Shown: piece after piece, positions 1-7,829 of the stretch
How the letters are laid out: every line of letters begins with the position of its first letter
Numbering within the stretch: position 1 is the stretch's first letter
Source of the DNA: a virus
DNA length: 38,012 bases
IMG/VR virus record: IMGVR_UViG_3300032229_000682
Location: 1 to 38,012 of that record
Reading direction: 5' to 3' (one strand)
The notes under the pieces: generated by a model
What the model was told of the DNA's origin: nothing
The model's database searches: none
The model's input: the letters and a program-made list of their open reading frames with translations, nothing else
Position numbers and translations under genes: made by a program

Positions 1-32
1 ATAACAAAATTGTTTTCAATAAATTTTTTCAT
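1..32 (-). CDS. Possible start of a further minus-strand gene (partial)
   Basis: An ATG at base 32 on the minus strand opens a frame of ten codons (MKKFIENNFV) that runs off the left edge. It follows the sigma-factor terminator and keeps the same orientation. No ribosome binding site or Bacteroidota-type promoter is visible before it, so it could be chance. Confidence 0.3.
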   Translation of the reverse strand, partial: MKKFIENNFV

Positions 33-64
33 TCTGAAATGTTTTACGTTTATCCTTAAAATAT

Positions 65-97
65 AAAAGGTGTATTAAATAAATACACCTTTTTTTT
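65..97 (-). terminator. Intrinsic terminator after the sigma factor gene
   Basis: A perfect 12-base-pair stem (AAAAGGTGTATT and its complement) with a 5-base loop lies just past the sigma-factor stop codon. Runs of T follow it on both strands, more strongly on the plus strand, so it may work in both directions. It closes the minus-strand cluster. Confidence 0.75.
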
Positions 98-100
98 GAT

Positions 101-898
101 TTACAAGTAATCGAACAAAATACTGGTCTCGTTCCGTAACTTTCTTAGAGCCTTTTCTTTGATTTGTCTAACCCTTTCTTTGGTCAAATCGAAGTCACTT
201 CCAATGTCTTCAAGGGTCCTAACTGAACCAGATAACCCAAAATAGTCTTGGATAATAATCTTTTCTCTCTCATCCAAGACATCCAACATACCCAAAAGTT
301 TTTCTTTCAAAATACCTTCGGTCGACATATTTTTATCTGCAGCGTCAGCGTTTGGATTAACCAAAATATCAAGTAGGGTATCACCTTCTTCATTCAAAGG
401 ATTATCCAAATTGATGGTATAAGGTAAATTCACCAACTTCTCAGGAAGGTCAATACCCGCTTTATCCAATTCTTTTTTCGCTCTCTGAAGTTCTTGAACA
501 ACATTGACTGGTAGTCGAATGGTTCGAGCATTTTCATTCAAGGATTGCAAGATAGATTGTCTTACCCACCATACCGCATATGAAATGAATCTTAGTCTTT
601 TACTCCAATCGAAGTTTTCGATCGCTTTCATCAGTCCCAAATTACCCTCAGCAATAAGATCACAAAGATCTAATCCTTGATTTTGATATTGTTTGGACAC
701 AGTAATCACAAATCGAAGGTTTCCCTCCAACAACTCCTTTTGAATTTCTTTTTTCTCCTCCTCAGTAATGAAACCTGATAACATTCTGTCAGCAAGTTCC
801 CTTTCTCTTTCGGGAGTCATCACTTTGAGTTTACGAATATCCTTTAGATAATGACTGATTTCTTCTTGATTGATAGGAATTCCTGATTTTTCTTTCAT
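101..898 (-). CDS. RNA polymerase sigma factor, RpoD-like (Bacteroidota type)
   Basis: This 265-residue sigma-70 family protein should direct host RNA polymerase to phage promoters. Region 1.2 lies near residues 6-38. Region 2, near 58-130, includes the NLRFV core-binding stretch, GNLGLM and the promoter-melting segment SYAVWWVRQSIL. A helix-turn-helix region 4 lies near 225-257 with the signature KERVRQIKEKALRKLR. Region 3 appears about 20-25 residues shorter than in host RpoD. The closest resemblance I recognise is to the short primary sigma factor of Bacteroidota rather than T4 gp55. The start is one base past the stop of the upstream gene, so the two are probably co-transcribed. It could recognise either the TAnnTTTG promoters in this window or phage late promoters. 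The family call is firm; the promoter class it reads is unknown. Confidence 0.93.
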   Translation of the reverse strand: MKEKSGIPINQEEISHYLKDIRKLKVMTPERERELADRMLSGFITEEEKKEIQKELLEGNLRFVITVSKQYQNQGLDLCDLIAEGNLGLMKAIENFDWSKRLRFISYAVWWVRQSILQSLNENARTIRLPVNVVQELQRAKKELDKAGIDLPEKLVNLPYTINLDNPLNEEGDTLLDILVNPNADAADKNMSTEGILKEKLLGMLDVLDEREKIIIQDYFGLSGSVRTLEDIGSDFDLTKERVRQIKEKALRKLRNETSILFDYL

Positions 899-899
899 A

Positions 900-1472
900 T
901 TAGTTATTACCGTAGTTTTGAAGTAGAGTTAATTCGTGTTTAGTAAGTGAGTCCATTCCTAAAATATTAATCTTATCTAGGATAGTATCCAAAGTTGGTT
1001 TGGACGGCAAAGTGCCCATCCATTGTGAAACCTTTGACATAAATTGAGCCTCGAAATCCTTTGAAAATTTTAGTTCATTTGAAAAACTGATATCGATGTC
1101 GTCCTCATCTAAGTCGTTATACAAATCAGTATTCTCGATAACACCTTTCATGTCGATTGAATAGTCATTATTTAGTCCAGGATTATCCAAATCAAATAAA
1201 TGTCCAGATTTTTCGTAAGGGACGTGAACTGACACCTTGTCAGATACTTCTGTCAAAATTAATATTTCACTATCAACATGGATGAGTCCAGTAATATATT
1301 CAAAGATTTCTTCTTTAGGGACATCTGTTGCGAAGTGCATCAGTATAATTCCTCCACCGAATTGATACTTCATGTTTCGCGAATCCACCAATGGTGCAAC
1401 TGACATTACCATATCATTACAACTTTCGTCTGTAATGAAATTACCAATAACTGTAGCTAAGTAGTTTTTCAT
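900..1472 (-). CDS. Hypothetical acidic protein with a C-terminal SLTKHE motif
   Basis: I do not recognise this 190-residue protein. The middle, around residues 95-135, is rich in Asp and Glu. The last 32 residues (LDTILDKINILGMDSLTKHE and on) resemble the short DUF6576-like helical tail found at the C-terminus of some Bacteroidota proteins, where ILDKI and SLTKEE are conserved. No membrane segment or catalytic motif is visible. It has its own promoter, and its stop codon lies one base before the sigma-factor start, so it may be co-expressed with the sigma factor. A regulatory partner role is possible but speculative. Confidence 0.8.
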   Translation of the reverse strand: MKNYLATVIGNFITDESCNDMVMSVAPLVDSRNMKYQFGGGIILMHFATDVPKEEIFEYITGLIHVDSEILILTEVSDKVSVHVPYEKSGHLFDLDNPGLNNDYSIDMKGVIENTDLYNDLDEDDIDISFSNELKFSKDFEAQFMSKVSQWMGTLPSKPTLDTILDKINILGMDSLTKHELTLLQNYGNN

Positions 1473-1488
1473 ATGTTCGATTATTTTT

Positions 1489-1989
1489 TTACAAAGTTAC
1501 TAATTTTTTATTCAACTCAAAATAAACTCTACCTTTTGTTCCCGAATGTTGTTCGTACCACTTACCATCTTTATCCTTCCACACATACGGATTCGTAGGG
1601 TCGACAGTCCATCTATATTGAGAATAAAAATCAAAATCTTTTTTCAATAGATTGGACTTATGTGAATCATGAAACTTTTGATTTCCCCACCAATCAGGGT
1701 AGGTAACCGACTCATCAATGTCTTCCTTATCCATAGTATTCTTGAACCCACGTTTGATCCACTCATCAATACTTGCATTCAAATACATCTTAAGAAGTGG
1801 AACGTGGTTCCTCCACATAACAGAGCATGGATGGTTTATCCACCCTTTGTAGGGGGAACCATCCAGCTTTGGTCTGCCAGTAATTGCACTTATAATTTGA
1901 TAGGTCTCAACTCGTTGTTTTCCAAGTCTCTTGTCATCAAGGACTCTCATTGATTCAGTAATGTCTGAGTATGGTAAGAATGTTTGCAT
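1489..1989 (-). CDS. Pyrimidine dimer DNA glycosylase / endonuclease V-like (MSMEG_6728 family)
   Basis: The 166-residue protein begins MQTFLPYSDITESMRVLDDK followed by RLGKQRVET. This start is typical of the MSMEG_6728 family in the Pyr_excise group (PF03013), which is related to T4 endonuclease V (DenV). A conserved NHPCSVMWRNH segment lies near residues 51-62. The expected role is removing UV-induced pyrimidine dimers from phage DNA. In T4 DenV the second residue, Thr, is the nucleophile; here it is Gln2 with Thr3, as elsewhere in this family, so the exact chemistry is uncertain. The gene has a well-formed promoter whose -7 box lies four bases before the ATG. Family membership is likely; activity is inferred. 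Confidence 0.75.
   Translation of the reverse strand: MQTFLPYSDITESMRVLDDKRLGKQRVETYQIISAITGRPKLDGSPYKGWINHPCSVMWRNHVPLLKMYLNASIDEWIKRGFKNTMDKEDIDESVTYPDWWGNQKFHDSHKSNLLKKDFDFYSQYRWTVDPTNPYVWKDKDGKWYEQHSGTKGRVYFELNKKLVTL
1492..1521 (-). promoter_or_regulatory. Bacteroidota-type promoter for the 190-aa gene and sigma factor
   Basis: On the minus strand TTTG (1521-1518), an 18-base spacer and TAACTTTG (1499-1492) match the Bacteroidota -33/-7 consensus. The -7 box ends 19 bases before the ATG at 1472, leaving room for a short leader. The promoter lies inside the end of the upstream coding region. Confidence 0.6.
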
Positions 1990-1993
1990 ACAA

Positions 1994-2024
1994 CAAAGGT
2001 ATACAAATTTCTAATAATTGCAAA
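1994..2024 (-). promoter_or_regulatory. Bacteroidota-type promoter, leaderless arrangement
   Basis: TTTG (2024-2021), a 19-base spacer and TACCTTTG (2001-1994) on the minus strand match the Bacteroidota consensus exactly. Only four bases (TTGT) separate the -7 box from the ATG at 1989, so transcription would begin at or beside the start codon. Confidence 0.7.
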
Positions 2025-2025
2025 A

Positions 2026-2838
2026 TTATTCTTTGACTTCAAGTCTTTTGACACATATGTCAAAATATTCTTTAGAAATTTCACTTCCAAGATAAGATCT
2101 TTCAGTTTGAATTGCAGCCTTTGCAGTGGTCCCACTACCCATAAAAGGGTCGAAAACCAAATCACCAGGATTTGTCCAACTTATGATGTGGTCTTTAACT
2201 AACTGTGTTGGGAATATTGCAGGGTGTTGGTAAGCTATTTCATCCTCTTGGCCATTTTTCGAGGTTTTGAATGTCCACACATTGTATCTTTGCCCATACT
2301 CCTCGATAACTTTTCGTTTTCTTTCGACCATACTTCCATCGACTTGTCTCGATGTATTTTTTCCCCAACTGCCGATTTGACCACCATAAACATTTTTTCT
2401 GTCTTTAATCGAATTGAATGTTTTGGGTTTTCCTTTAGACAATACAAACATATATTCGAAAATTTGATGATACCTATTTGAAGATGGGTTCGAAAAATTA
2501 TTTTTCATGTAAATCATGGTATCATGTATGTTGAATCCAATTTCTTTGAAGAATAATGCTTGTCTAAATGAGGTTCCTGTCTCACTACCCTTTTCTGTTC
2601 CATCTCCTACCACCCAAACAACAACCCCACCTTGTTTCGTCGTTCTATATAATTCTCTCGCAATAGTTTCAAAATCAAAAGAATACCCATTAAATTCAGT
2701 TTTTTTCCCTGAGATATGATTATTATAAGTTCTCAAATCATCATAAGGTGGTGATGTTACAGTCAGGTCAATAATGTTATTATCCATATTTGACATAGTC
2801 ATTAAACAATCCTCATTGTAAATTTTATTTAACTCCAT
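2026..2838 (-). CDS. DNA methyltransferase, beta class (N4-cytosine or N6-adenine)
   Basis: An S-adenosylmethionine-dependent DNA methyltransferase of the N6_N4_Mtase family (PF01555), 270 residues from the chosen start. The catalytic motif TSPPY is at residues 28-32 and the AdoMet-binding motif FDPFMGSGTT at 229-238. Catalytic motif before cofactor motif defines the beta class. SPPY is more usual in N4-cytosine enzymes, but N6-adenine cannot be excluded. I chose the ATG at 2838 because GAGG sits six bases upstream; the frame extends to a TTG at 2886, which I consider unlikely. The start overlaps the end of the nuclease-like gene by 14 bases, so the two are translationally coupled. Together they may form a restriction-modification pair or protect phage DNA. 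Confidence 0.9.
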   Translation of the reverse strand: MELNKIYNEDCLMTMSNMDNNIIDLTVTSPPYDDLRTYNNHISGKKTEFNGYSFDFETIARELYRTTKQGGVVVWVVGDGTEKGSETGTSFRQALFFKEIGFNIHDTMIYMKNNFSNPSSNRYHQIFEYMFVLSKGKPKTFNSIKDRKNVYGGQIGSWGKNTSRQVDGSMVERKRKVIEEYGQRYNVWTFKTSKNGQEDEIAYQHPAIFPTQLVKDHIISWTNPGDLVFDPFMGSGTTAKAAIQTERSYLGSEISKEYFDICVKRLEVKE

Positions 2839-3277
2839 CATATACCTCATAAAATTTTTTAGCGGTGATATCTTTATTCTTACCAATTGGTAATGTATCT
2901 AATTGTTCTTTTTTAACTTCTATCATGTGTACCTTACCTTCTTTCAATCCCCTTATATCTAATAATATATATTTGTCCAAAGAATTCAACTTTTCAGCAA
3001 ATCCTTCTTCAGTTACACTTCTTCCATACCCAACTTCTTTGGATGAAGCAAAACTTACTTTCTTTGTGATAGAACGAACTTCGATTCTTTCACCATTATT
3101 ATTCTTTACGTCGAATGGGGAGTTTTCATTTTGTCTTTGTCCTTCTACCCAAAATTCACCTAATCTCCCAATAATTCTACCATCATTCAGAAAATTATAA
3201 GCATCCTCACTATTTGCAAGACCCAATGCTTGTGCTAGTAGTTCTAAATTAATTTCTGTTGTTTGTATTTTTCTCAT
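2825..3277 (-). CDS. Putative restriction endonuclease-like protein beside the methyltransferase
   Basis: This 150-residue protein shows a possible PD-(D/E)XK-like core: Glu41 in GRLGEFW, Asp56 in PFDVKN, then Glu66 and Arg68 in RIEVRS, followed by a VSFASSKEVGYGRS stretch. An Arg in place of the usual Lys would be unusual. A second Glu120-Val-Lys122 occurs in HMIEVKKE. Its 3' end overlaps the DNA methyltransferase start, an arrangement common in restriction-modification pairs. The nuclease call rests on weak motifs plus this neighbour, so it is an inference. A promoter with its -7 box four bases upstream of the ATG suggests independent, leaderless expression. Confidence 0.5.
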   Translation of the reverse strand: MRKIQTTEINLELLAQALGLANSEDAYNFLNDGRIIGRLGEFWVEGQRQNENSPFDVKNNNGERIEVRSITKKVSFASSKEVGYGRSVTEEGFAEKLNSLDKYILLDIRGLKEGKVHMIEVKKEQLDTLPIGKNKDITAKKFYEVYDGVK

Positions 3278-3281
3278 ACCC

Positions 3282-3312
3282 CAAATATATGAAAACTATC
3301 TAATTAAACAAA
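3282..3312 (-). promoter_or_regulatory. Bacteroidota-type promoter nested in the preceding terminator
   Basis: TTTG (3312-3309), a 19-base spacer and TATATTTG (3289-3282) on the minus strand match the consensus fully. Four bases (GGGT) separate the box from the ATG at 3277. The -33 element overlaps the T-tract of the gp46 terminator. Confidence 0.7.
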
Positions 3313-3338
3313 AAGTCCCACATTATTGTGAGACTTTT
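3311..3338 (-). terminator. Intrinsic terminator overlapping the gp46 stop codon
   Basis: On the minus strand AAAAGTCTCACA and TGTGGGACTTTT pair as a 12-base-pair stem with one U-G pair and a 4-base loop, followed by TTTTTGTTTAATT. The TAA stop of the Rad50-like gene lies in the loop region, so the hairpin is partly coding. Confidence 0.75.
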
Positions 3339-5704
3339 GAAATATTATCTGTCTTTGTAATTCGAACCACATTGTTCGCCCAATTGTTAACCAATGGATT
3401 GTGAGTGATAACAAAGATCTTTTCGAAATATTCTTTCATTTTTGTAAAAAACTCTCCAACCATTTCAAGGTTATCATTAGAAATCTTTCCGAACACCTCA
3501 TCCCAAACGATGATATTAGGTTTTGGTAACGAACACACTTTAGATAGAACTGCTCTGAGTGCCATCGCTGCGATTGTTCTTTCATATCCCGATCCTGAAA
3601 CCATTAGTTTTTCAACACCAGTCGAATTATCGATCATCATGAATTCAACTTCGTTCTTATCGTTGATTCTAATCTCCAAGTTGAAATAGGCTGAGTCTTG
3701 AAGAAGTCTCTGAAGTTCTGAATTTATCAGAGGCATCATCGTTTTCATAATCATTTTGGAAATACCATTCTTACCATAAATTTCCAAATAGATTTTGTAT
3801 AATCGTTCTCTTTCAAATTCTTCTGCGATCTTTAAAATCACATCGTTATTTTTTTCAATCCGAGCCTCCAAAGATTCAATTCTCGTGAAATTCGTAGTTT
3901 GGATTTTTTCATAATTCCGTTTCTCTCCAATCAACTCATCAATACGTGCTCCCGCCTTCAGAAGTTGTGTTTCGATCTCATTATTTTTTTTGATCTTATC
4001 TTGAACTTCTTCATATTTTTTGAGTTTATCTTTGACTTGATCCAATTTCATTTGATTAGATTCCAAAGATAGTTCATACTTCTCCTTGATGAGTTTGTTT
4101 CTTTCATATTCATCAAAGTCTTTCTTAAGTTGAGTGTAGGATTTCTCCTTGCTATCAAGGTCTTTCCATTTCTTTGAAAGCTTCTCTACCTTCTTCTCCC
4201 AATCAGAGAGTTCGTCAATCTTTTTCTTTGTAAGAGCTGCTTCCATCAATTTGATTCCACAGTGTTCACATTGAATCCCATCTCCAAACTTCTTAACCAT
4301 CTCCTCAATCTCTTCAACTTTATTCTGAGCAAGGACTAATTCGCCATTAACGGTTTTCATTTCGTCCTTAATCTCATCGTGTTTGTCCTCATGATAATAT
4401 TCTTTTGGTTCGATGATTTTAACTTCTTTAATCAATCTTGAAGTGTTATCAATTGCACCTTCGAGGTCAGAAATTTCCGATTGCAACTTGATTGGATTTA
4501 AAGAAATAAGTTCTTGATCCAAGTCAGTAAATTTGGACTTCAACAAGTTATCTTTATAGTCTTGTCCTTTCTGAAGTCTATTGTCAACGTCTAAGATGTT
4601 TTTGTCCATCTCCTTGATTTCCCCTTTCATTCGAGAAATCTCCTCTGAGGACCCTATATTATCTTGTTTAAGAGACTCTGTGTTGTAGACGTTAGACATC
4701 ATACCTTTGGAGAACTCAGAATAAATTTCTTTACCAGTCTCCTCTTTTTTCTTCAAGAATTCTAATCCTAAAAATCTTGTAAGGACCTGTCCTCGGGCCG
4801 TTGGTTTCGCTTCCAAAAGATCTTCAAGATTGGATGCTGTAGTAACAATGGTCATTAAGAAATCCTCCATACTTCCGATGGAGTTTTTCATAAAGTTTTC
4901 GGTCTCCCTTCTTTGTTCACCAGTAAAGTTCAATAATTGTCCATCTGCTAGTTTTTTGAAGAACTCAAGTTCAGTCTTGATATTCCATTCACCAGCCTTC
5001 GACTTCTTTCTCTCGATCTGACGAACAATGACGTAGTCTTCACCATCGATTGTGATGTCACCTTTGACACTAACTTTATTTACATCAGTAAACCTGTTGA
5101 AGATCTCTTCAGCTTTCTGAGTCTTGGTTGTGGTATTGAAGAATAGAAATAAAAGTAGATCAACGGTCAATACAGTTTTTCCCCCAAAATTTGGTGGATC
5201 TGATTCAACCACAGTAATCCCATTACATTTTTCGAAATCGATTACCTGATTCTGTCCATAAGATAGAAAGTTACTGAATTCGATTTTTTTAATATACCAT
5301 CTTTTGAATGGAGTAACCTCAACTTCATTTATCAACATTCTGTTTTCAACCGCAGAATCAATATTCATAATATCATCGAGATATTGATCTTGTCCTTTGG
5401 ACTCCAAAAAGTTTTTAATAAGTTCTTTTTGGTAATTCTTATCCATAATGTTAACCGAAACATCAACGGTTTGCATTCCATCTTGGTCACCAGTTTTAAC
5501 TTTGGTGATAACATTGATGTTTGTGGATTGGTATTTTTTGGCAAAATATTGCTTAACCGATTTGATTTTTTCTTGGGTAAAGTTTTCTGAGGTGTCCTCC
5601 CAAATTACCTGAATGTAAGGATTTTCTAATGTAGATATATCTAAATTAGTTGGCATATTTGTATAATTGTAAGTTGGATATGGATTGAATAAATCCCATT
5701 TCAT
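3323..5704 (-). CDS. Recombination endonuclease large subunit (T4 gp46 / SbcC / Rad50-like ATPase)
   Basis: A 793-residue SMC-like ATPase that should pair with the gp47-like nuclease to process DNA ends for recombination-dependent replication. The ATPase head begins near residue 136 (WYIKKIEFSNFLSYG). A Walker A-like FGGKT lies at 173-177, with a Gly-poor start to the loop. Long coiled coils flank a zinc-hook CEHC motif at Cys479-Cys482. The C-terminal head has the SGSGYER signature near 703-709, Walker B IIVWDE ending at 736, and the ITHNP switch. Residues 1-130 form an extension not expected in gp46/SbcC. The start overlaps nothing; the next upstream gene ends one base away. Family assignment is firm. 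Confidence 0.95.
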   Translation of the reverse strand: MKWDLFNPYPTYNYTNMPTNLDISTLENPYIQVIWEDTSENFTQEKIKSVKQYFAKKYQSTNINVITKVKTGDQDGMQTVDVSVNIMDKNYQKELIKNFLESKGQDQYLDDIMNIDSAVENRMLINEVEVTPFKRWYIKKIEFSNFLSYGQNQVIDFEKCNGITVVESDPPNFGGKTVLTVDLLLFLFFNTTTKTQKAEEIFNRFTDVNKVSVKGDITIDGEDYVIVRQIERKKSKAGEWNIKTELEFFKKLADGQLLNFTGEQRRETENFMKNSIGSMEDFLMTIVTTASNLEDLLEAKPTARGQVLTRFLGLEFLKKKEETGKEIYSEFSKGMMSNVYNTESLKQDNIGSSEEISRMKGEIKEMDKNILDVDNRLQKGQDYKDNLLKSKFTDLDQELISLNPIKLQSEISDLEGAIDNTSRLIKEVKIIEPKEYYHEDKHDEIKDEMKTVNGELVLAQNKVEEIEEMVKKFGDGIQCEHCGIKLMEAALTKKKIDELSDWEKKVEKLSKKWKDLDSKEKSYTQLKKDFDEYERNKLIKEKYELSLESNQMKLDQVKDKLKKYEEVQDKIKKNNEIETQLLKAGARIDELIGEKRNYEKIQTTNFTRIESLEARIEKNNDVILKIAEEFERERLYKIYLEIYGKNGISKMIMKTMMPLINSELQRLLQDSAYFNLEIRINDKNEVEFMMIDNSTGVEKLMVSGSGYERTIAAMALRAVLSKVCSLPKPNIIVWDEVFGKISNDNLEMVGEFFTKMKEYFEKIFVITHNPLVNNWANNVVRITKTDNISKVSQ

Positions 5705-5705
5705 T

Positions 5706-5894
5706 TTATTGGTTTGTTTCTGAAGTTTCGTTTTTCTCAGCTTCTTGTTTTTTCTTGAACTCTTCCATCTGAAGTTTCATTGTTTCATTGAAAAGTTTTT
5801 GAATTGCAGATTGTTGTGTCTTAATGTTTTGATTTCTATTCTCAACTCTTTTTCTGTGAGCCTTGGCTCCACCTCTTACTTTTGATTTTCCCAT
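5706..5894 (-). CDS. Small basic hypothetical protein
   Basis: A 62-residue protein with a strongly basic N-terminal third (GKSKVRGGAKAHRKRVENR), then a Gln/Lys/Glu-rich helical tail. This suggests nucleic-acid binding or a charged helix, but I recognise no family with certainty. The start follows the membrane-protein stop by 17 bases, and its stop lies one base before the gp46 start, placing it inside the recombination operon. Confidence 0.75.
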   Translation of the reverse strand: MGKSKVRGGAKAHRKRVENRNQNIKTQQSAIQKLFNETMKLQMEEFKKKQEAEKNETSETNQ

Positions 5895-5911
5895 TTGTTT
5901 TTTTATTTAAT

Positions 5912-6265
5912 TTATTCTGATTTAGGTCTATTAACTTCGAACCACTCAATTATTGCATTGATTGCCCATACAGCTCCTGACGCTAAAAATGCATCAAAAA
6001 ACCAAGATATCCAAATGGGAACTCCAAGAATATGACTGACAGGTGAATATATTGTGATAGCTAAAAACCATCCACAATGAAACCCGAAACACATCATACA
6101 AGACATCATTTCGGTTAGAAATTTTCCAACATCGCTGAAAATATAGTATTCATCATTACCCCAATTTCTGATCCAAGTTCTTGGTTTATCAAAAATTTTA
6201 CCATAAACGACGATATTACTTAACCCATAAGCCAATATCATCCATAATAACAATTGTGTATTCAT
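5912..6265 (-). CDS. Small membrane protein with a cysteine cluster
   Basis: A 117-residue protein with about three membrane segments: residues 3-22, roughly 53-74 and 77-108. The second carries the cluster CMMCFGFHC (Cys56, Cys59, Cys64), a pattern that resembles DUF1360-type phage membrane proteins; I am unsure of this family. It lies between the two subunits of the recombination nuclease, without obvious connection to that role. A holin-like function cannot be excluded, but nothing specific supports it. Confidence 0.75.
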   Translation of the reverse strand: MNTQLLLWMILAYGLSNIVVYGKIFDKPRTWIRNWGNDEYYIFSDVGKFLTEMMSCMMCFGFHCGWFLAITIYSPVSHILGVPIWISWFFDAFLASGAVWAINAIIEWFEVNRPKSE

Positions 6266-6268
6266 AAT

Positions 6269-7045
6269 TTATTTATAAAGTGTTTCATCCAAATTTGATC
6301 CTTTCAAGAATGCAGCCTTTTTATCCATCTGAAACTTTTGAATGTCTTCAATGGTTTTTTCATATTCTCGAATTTGTTTATCCTTTTCTATATTGTCAAG
6401 TTTCAACTTTTGAACTGTATTCTGAAGAGCGTCGAGTTTGGATTTCAATCCAAGGTCTACAACTTCTTTTTCAACAACTTTCGGAGGAGCGTTTTCCAAC
6501 TGTTGTATTTTCAACAACAATTCGTTTTTCTCATTGTGAAAATTATTTTCCAATTCTTGTGTTTTAGTGGAAAATATTTGTCTTTGTTCTTCAAACTCTT
6601 GTTCTTTTTGGGAAATTTTTGAATTCATTTCCTCTTGGTCTGTAACATAAACAATCTTTTCAACCACTACCTCAACAGGTATTTCTTTAATGACATCTCG
6701 AATGACAACCTTTTCAACAGGAATCTCTCTGATTACTTCGATAGGTTTTTCAATCTCCTTGATTACTTCGACAATTTTTTCAACAGGTTTCTCGACTTCA
6801 ACATATTCTATTTTGACAACCTCTTTAATGACTTCGACTGGAATCTCCACCCGTTTTTCAACAATAACCTCCTTCTCTACCTGTTTTTCACGAGTCCCAC
6901 CCACATTCAATAATCCATACCTCTCGATGTTGAATCCCTCAAGGTAAGATTTCATAATCACCTCACTAATCCTTAAGTCATTAAGATTACAATAAGATAC
7001 CAAGTCTGTGTTCTGAGTGTTCGAGAGAGTTATTTTGTATTCCAT
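6269..7045 (-). CDS. Coiled-coil protein with Val-Glu-Lys repeats
   Basis: A 258-residue protein I cannot assign. An N-terminal region (1-52) may be folded. Residues 53-137 are an irregular repeat of VEK, VEV(I)KE and IPVE units, nearly all Val, Ile, Glu, Lys and Pro, with alternating hydrophobic and charged residues. A classical coiled coil follows (about 140-250), with a second VVEKEVVDL unit near 194. Its first gene neighbour is the gp47-like nuclease, with which it overlaps by one base, and gp46 is further downstream. A structural or scaffolding role in the recombination complex is possible but only inferred from position. Confidence 0.8.
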   Translation of the reverse strand: MEYKITLSNTQNTDLVSYCNLNDLRISEVIMKSYLEGFNIERYGLLNVGGTREKQVEKEVIVEKRVEIPVEVIKEVVKIEYVEVEKPVEKIVEVIKEIEKPIEVIREIPVEKVVIRDVIKEIPVEVVVEKIVYVTDQEEMNSKISQKEQEFEEQRQIFSTKTQELENNFHNEKNELLLKIQQLENAPPKVVEKEVVDLGLKSKLDALQNTVQKLKLDNIEKDKQIREYEKTIEDIQKFQMDKKAAFLKGSNLDETLYK

Positions 7046-7824
7046 TAGTAATTAACCAATTTTTCAGATCCTTCAATTAAGTTATCAATCGAGTTTATGT
7101 AAAAGGATAAGAAAGGTTTTGGATTTGGAATATCGACAAAGTCGTATTGATCTTTATCAATATCATAAACTCCATATCCGTGTTTGGTTACCTTCTCACC
7201 AAAGTTTTGTTGAATTGTAGACCCAACCATATATGCTTTCTTCCCACCAGGGATATCGAAAACTTGTCTCTTGTGGATGTCTCCACATAAAACCAAATCG
7301 CAACCTTTGAATTTGGAAACATCGAAACTATCTTCGAACTTATATCCAATATCAGTGTATAAACCTGTGATTGGACCGTGAAATAGACCGATGTTCTTGT
7401 TATTTGATTTTTGGATATCAGGTGGAATATTATGTTCCATTAAAGAATAAACACACCAGTTAATGTTCTCGTCCTCATAGACTCCTCGATTCTTGAGATA
7501 AACAATGTTTTCATTATTCAATGAGTCAATGATTGGAGTGAGAGCATCCAATCTCGTATTGTTGTTTTCAAGAAAGTCGTGGTTCCCTATAATAACTATT
7601 GTCTTTGCGATTTTAGAACACTCAGAAAGAATCCAAGCCACAAATTCAATTAACTCTGGTGTCATTTGATTTTTGGAATGCACTAAATCACCAGTGAAAA
7701 CAATTCGATCGGGTTGAAGTGTTTGCCACTCCTTTAAAGCAAATTCAAGGACCGATCGATATAAATCGTGGTCCTTGAAAAGCCTGATGTGTAAGTCAGA
7801 AAAATGTATTAGTCTCTTAATCAT
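7045..7824 (-). CDS. Recombination endonuclease small subunit (T4 gp47 / SbcD / Mre11-like)
   Basis: A 259-residue metallophosphatase-fold nuclease, partner of the gp46-like ATPase. The metal-binding motifs are all present: FSDLH (Asp10, His12), TGDLVHS (Asp46), GNHD (Asn81, His82), LFHGP (His149) and CGDIHKRQ (Asp182, His184). The protein is shorter than bacterial SbcD and lacks a long C-terminal tail, as in phage versions. It starts five bases past the zinc-ribbon gene's stop and overlaps the coiled-coil gene by one base, so it belongs to one operon. Three other genes separate it from gp46. Confidence 0.95.
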   Translation of the reverse strand: MIKRLIHFSDLHIRLFKDHDLYRSVLEFALKEWQTLQPDRIVFTGDLVHSKNQMTPELIEFVAWILSECSKIAKTIVIIGNHDFLENNNTRLDALTPIIDSLNNENIVYLKNRGVYEDENINWCVYSLMEHNIPPDIQKSNNKNIGLFHGPITGLYTDIGYKFEDSFDVSKFKGCDLVLCGDIHKRQVFDIPGGKKAYMVGSTIQQNFGEKVTKHGYGVYDIDKDQYDFVDIPNPKPFLSFYINSIDNLIEGSEKLVNY

Positions 7825-7829
7825 TAACT

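Noticed and set aside
2839-2886. Longer form of the DNA methyltransferase from a TTG at 2886
   Set aside because: It would overlap the nuclease-like gene by 62 bases, and the ATG at 2838 has a GAGG six bases upstream and begins at the usual family start.
6270-6277. TATAAATA box before the small membrane-protein gene
   Set aside because: The box is formed by the last Leu-Tyr-Lys codons and stop of the coiled-coil gene within a continuous operon, so coincidence is likely.
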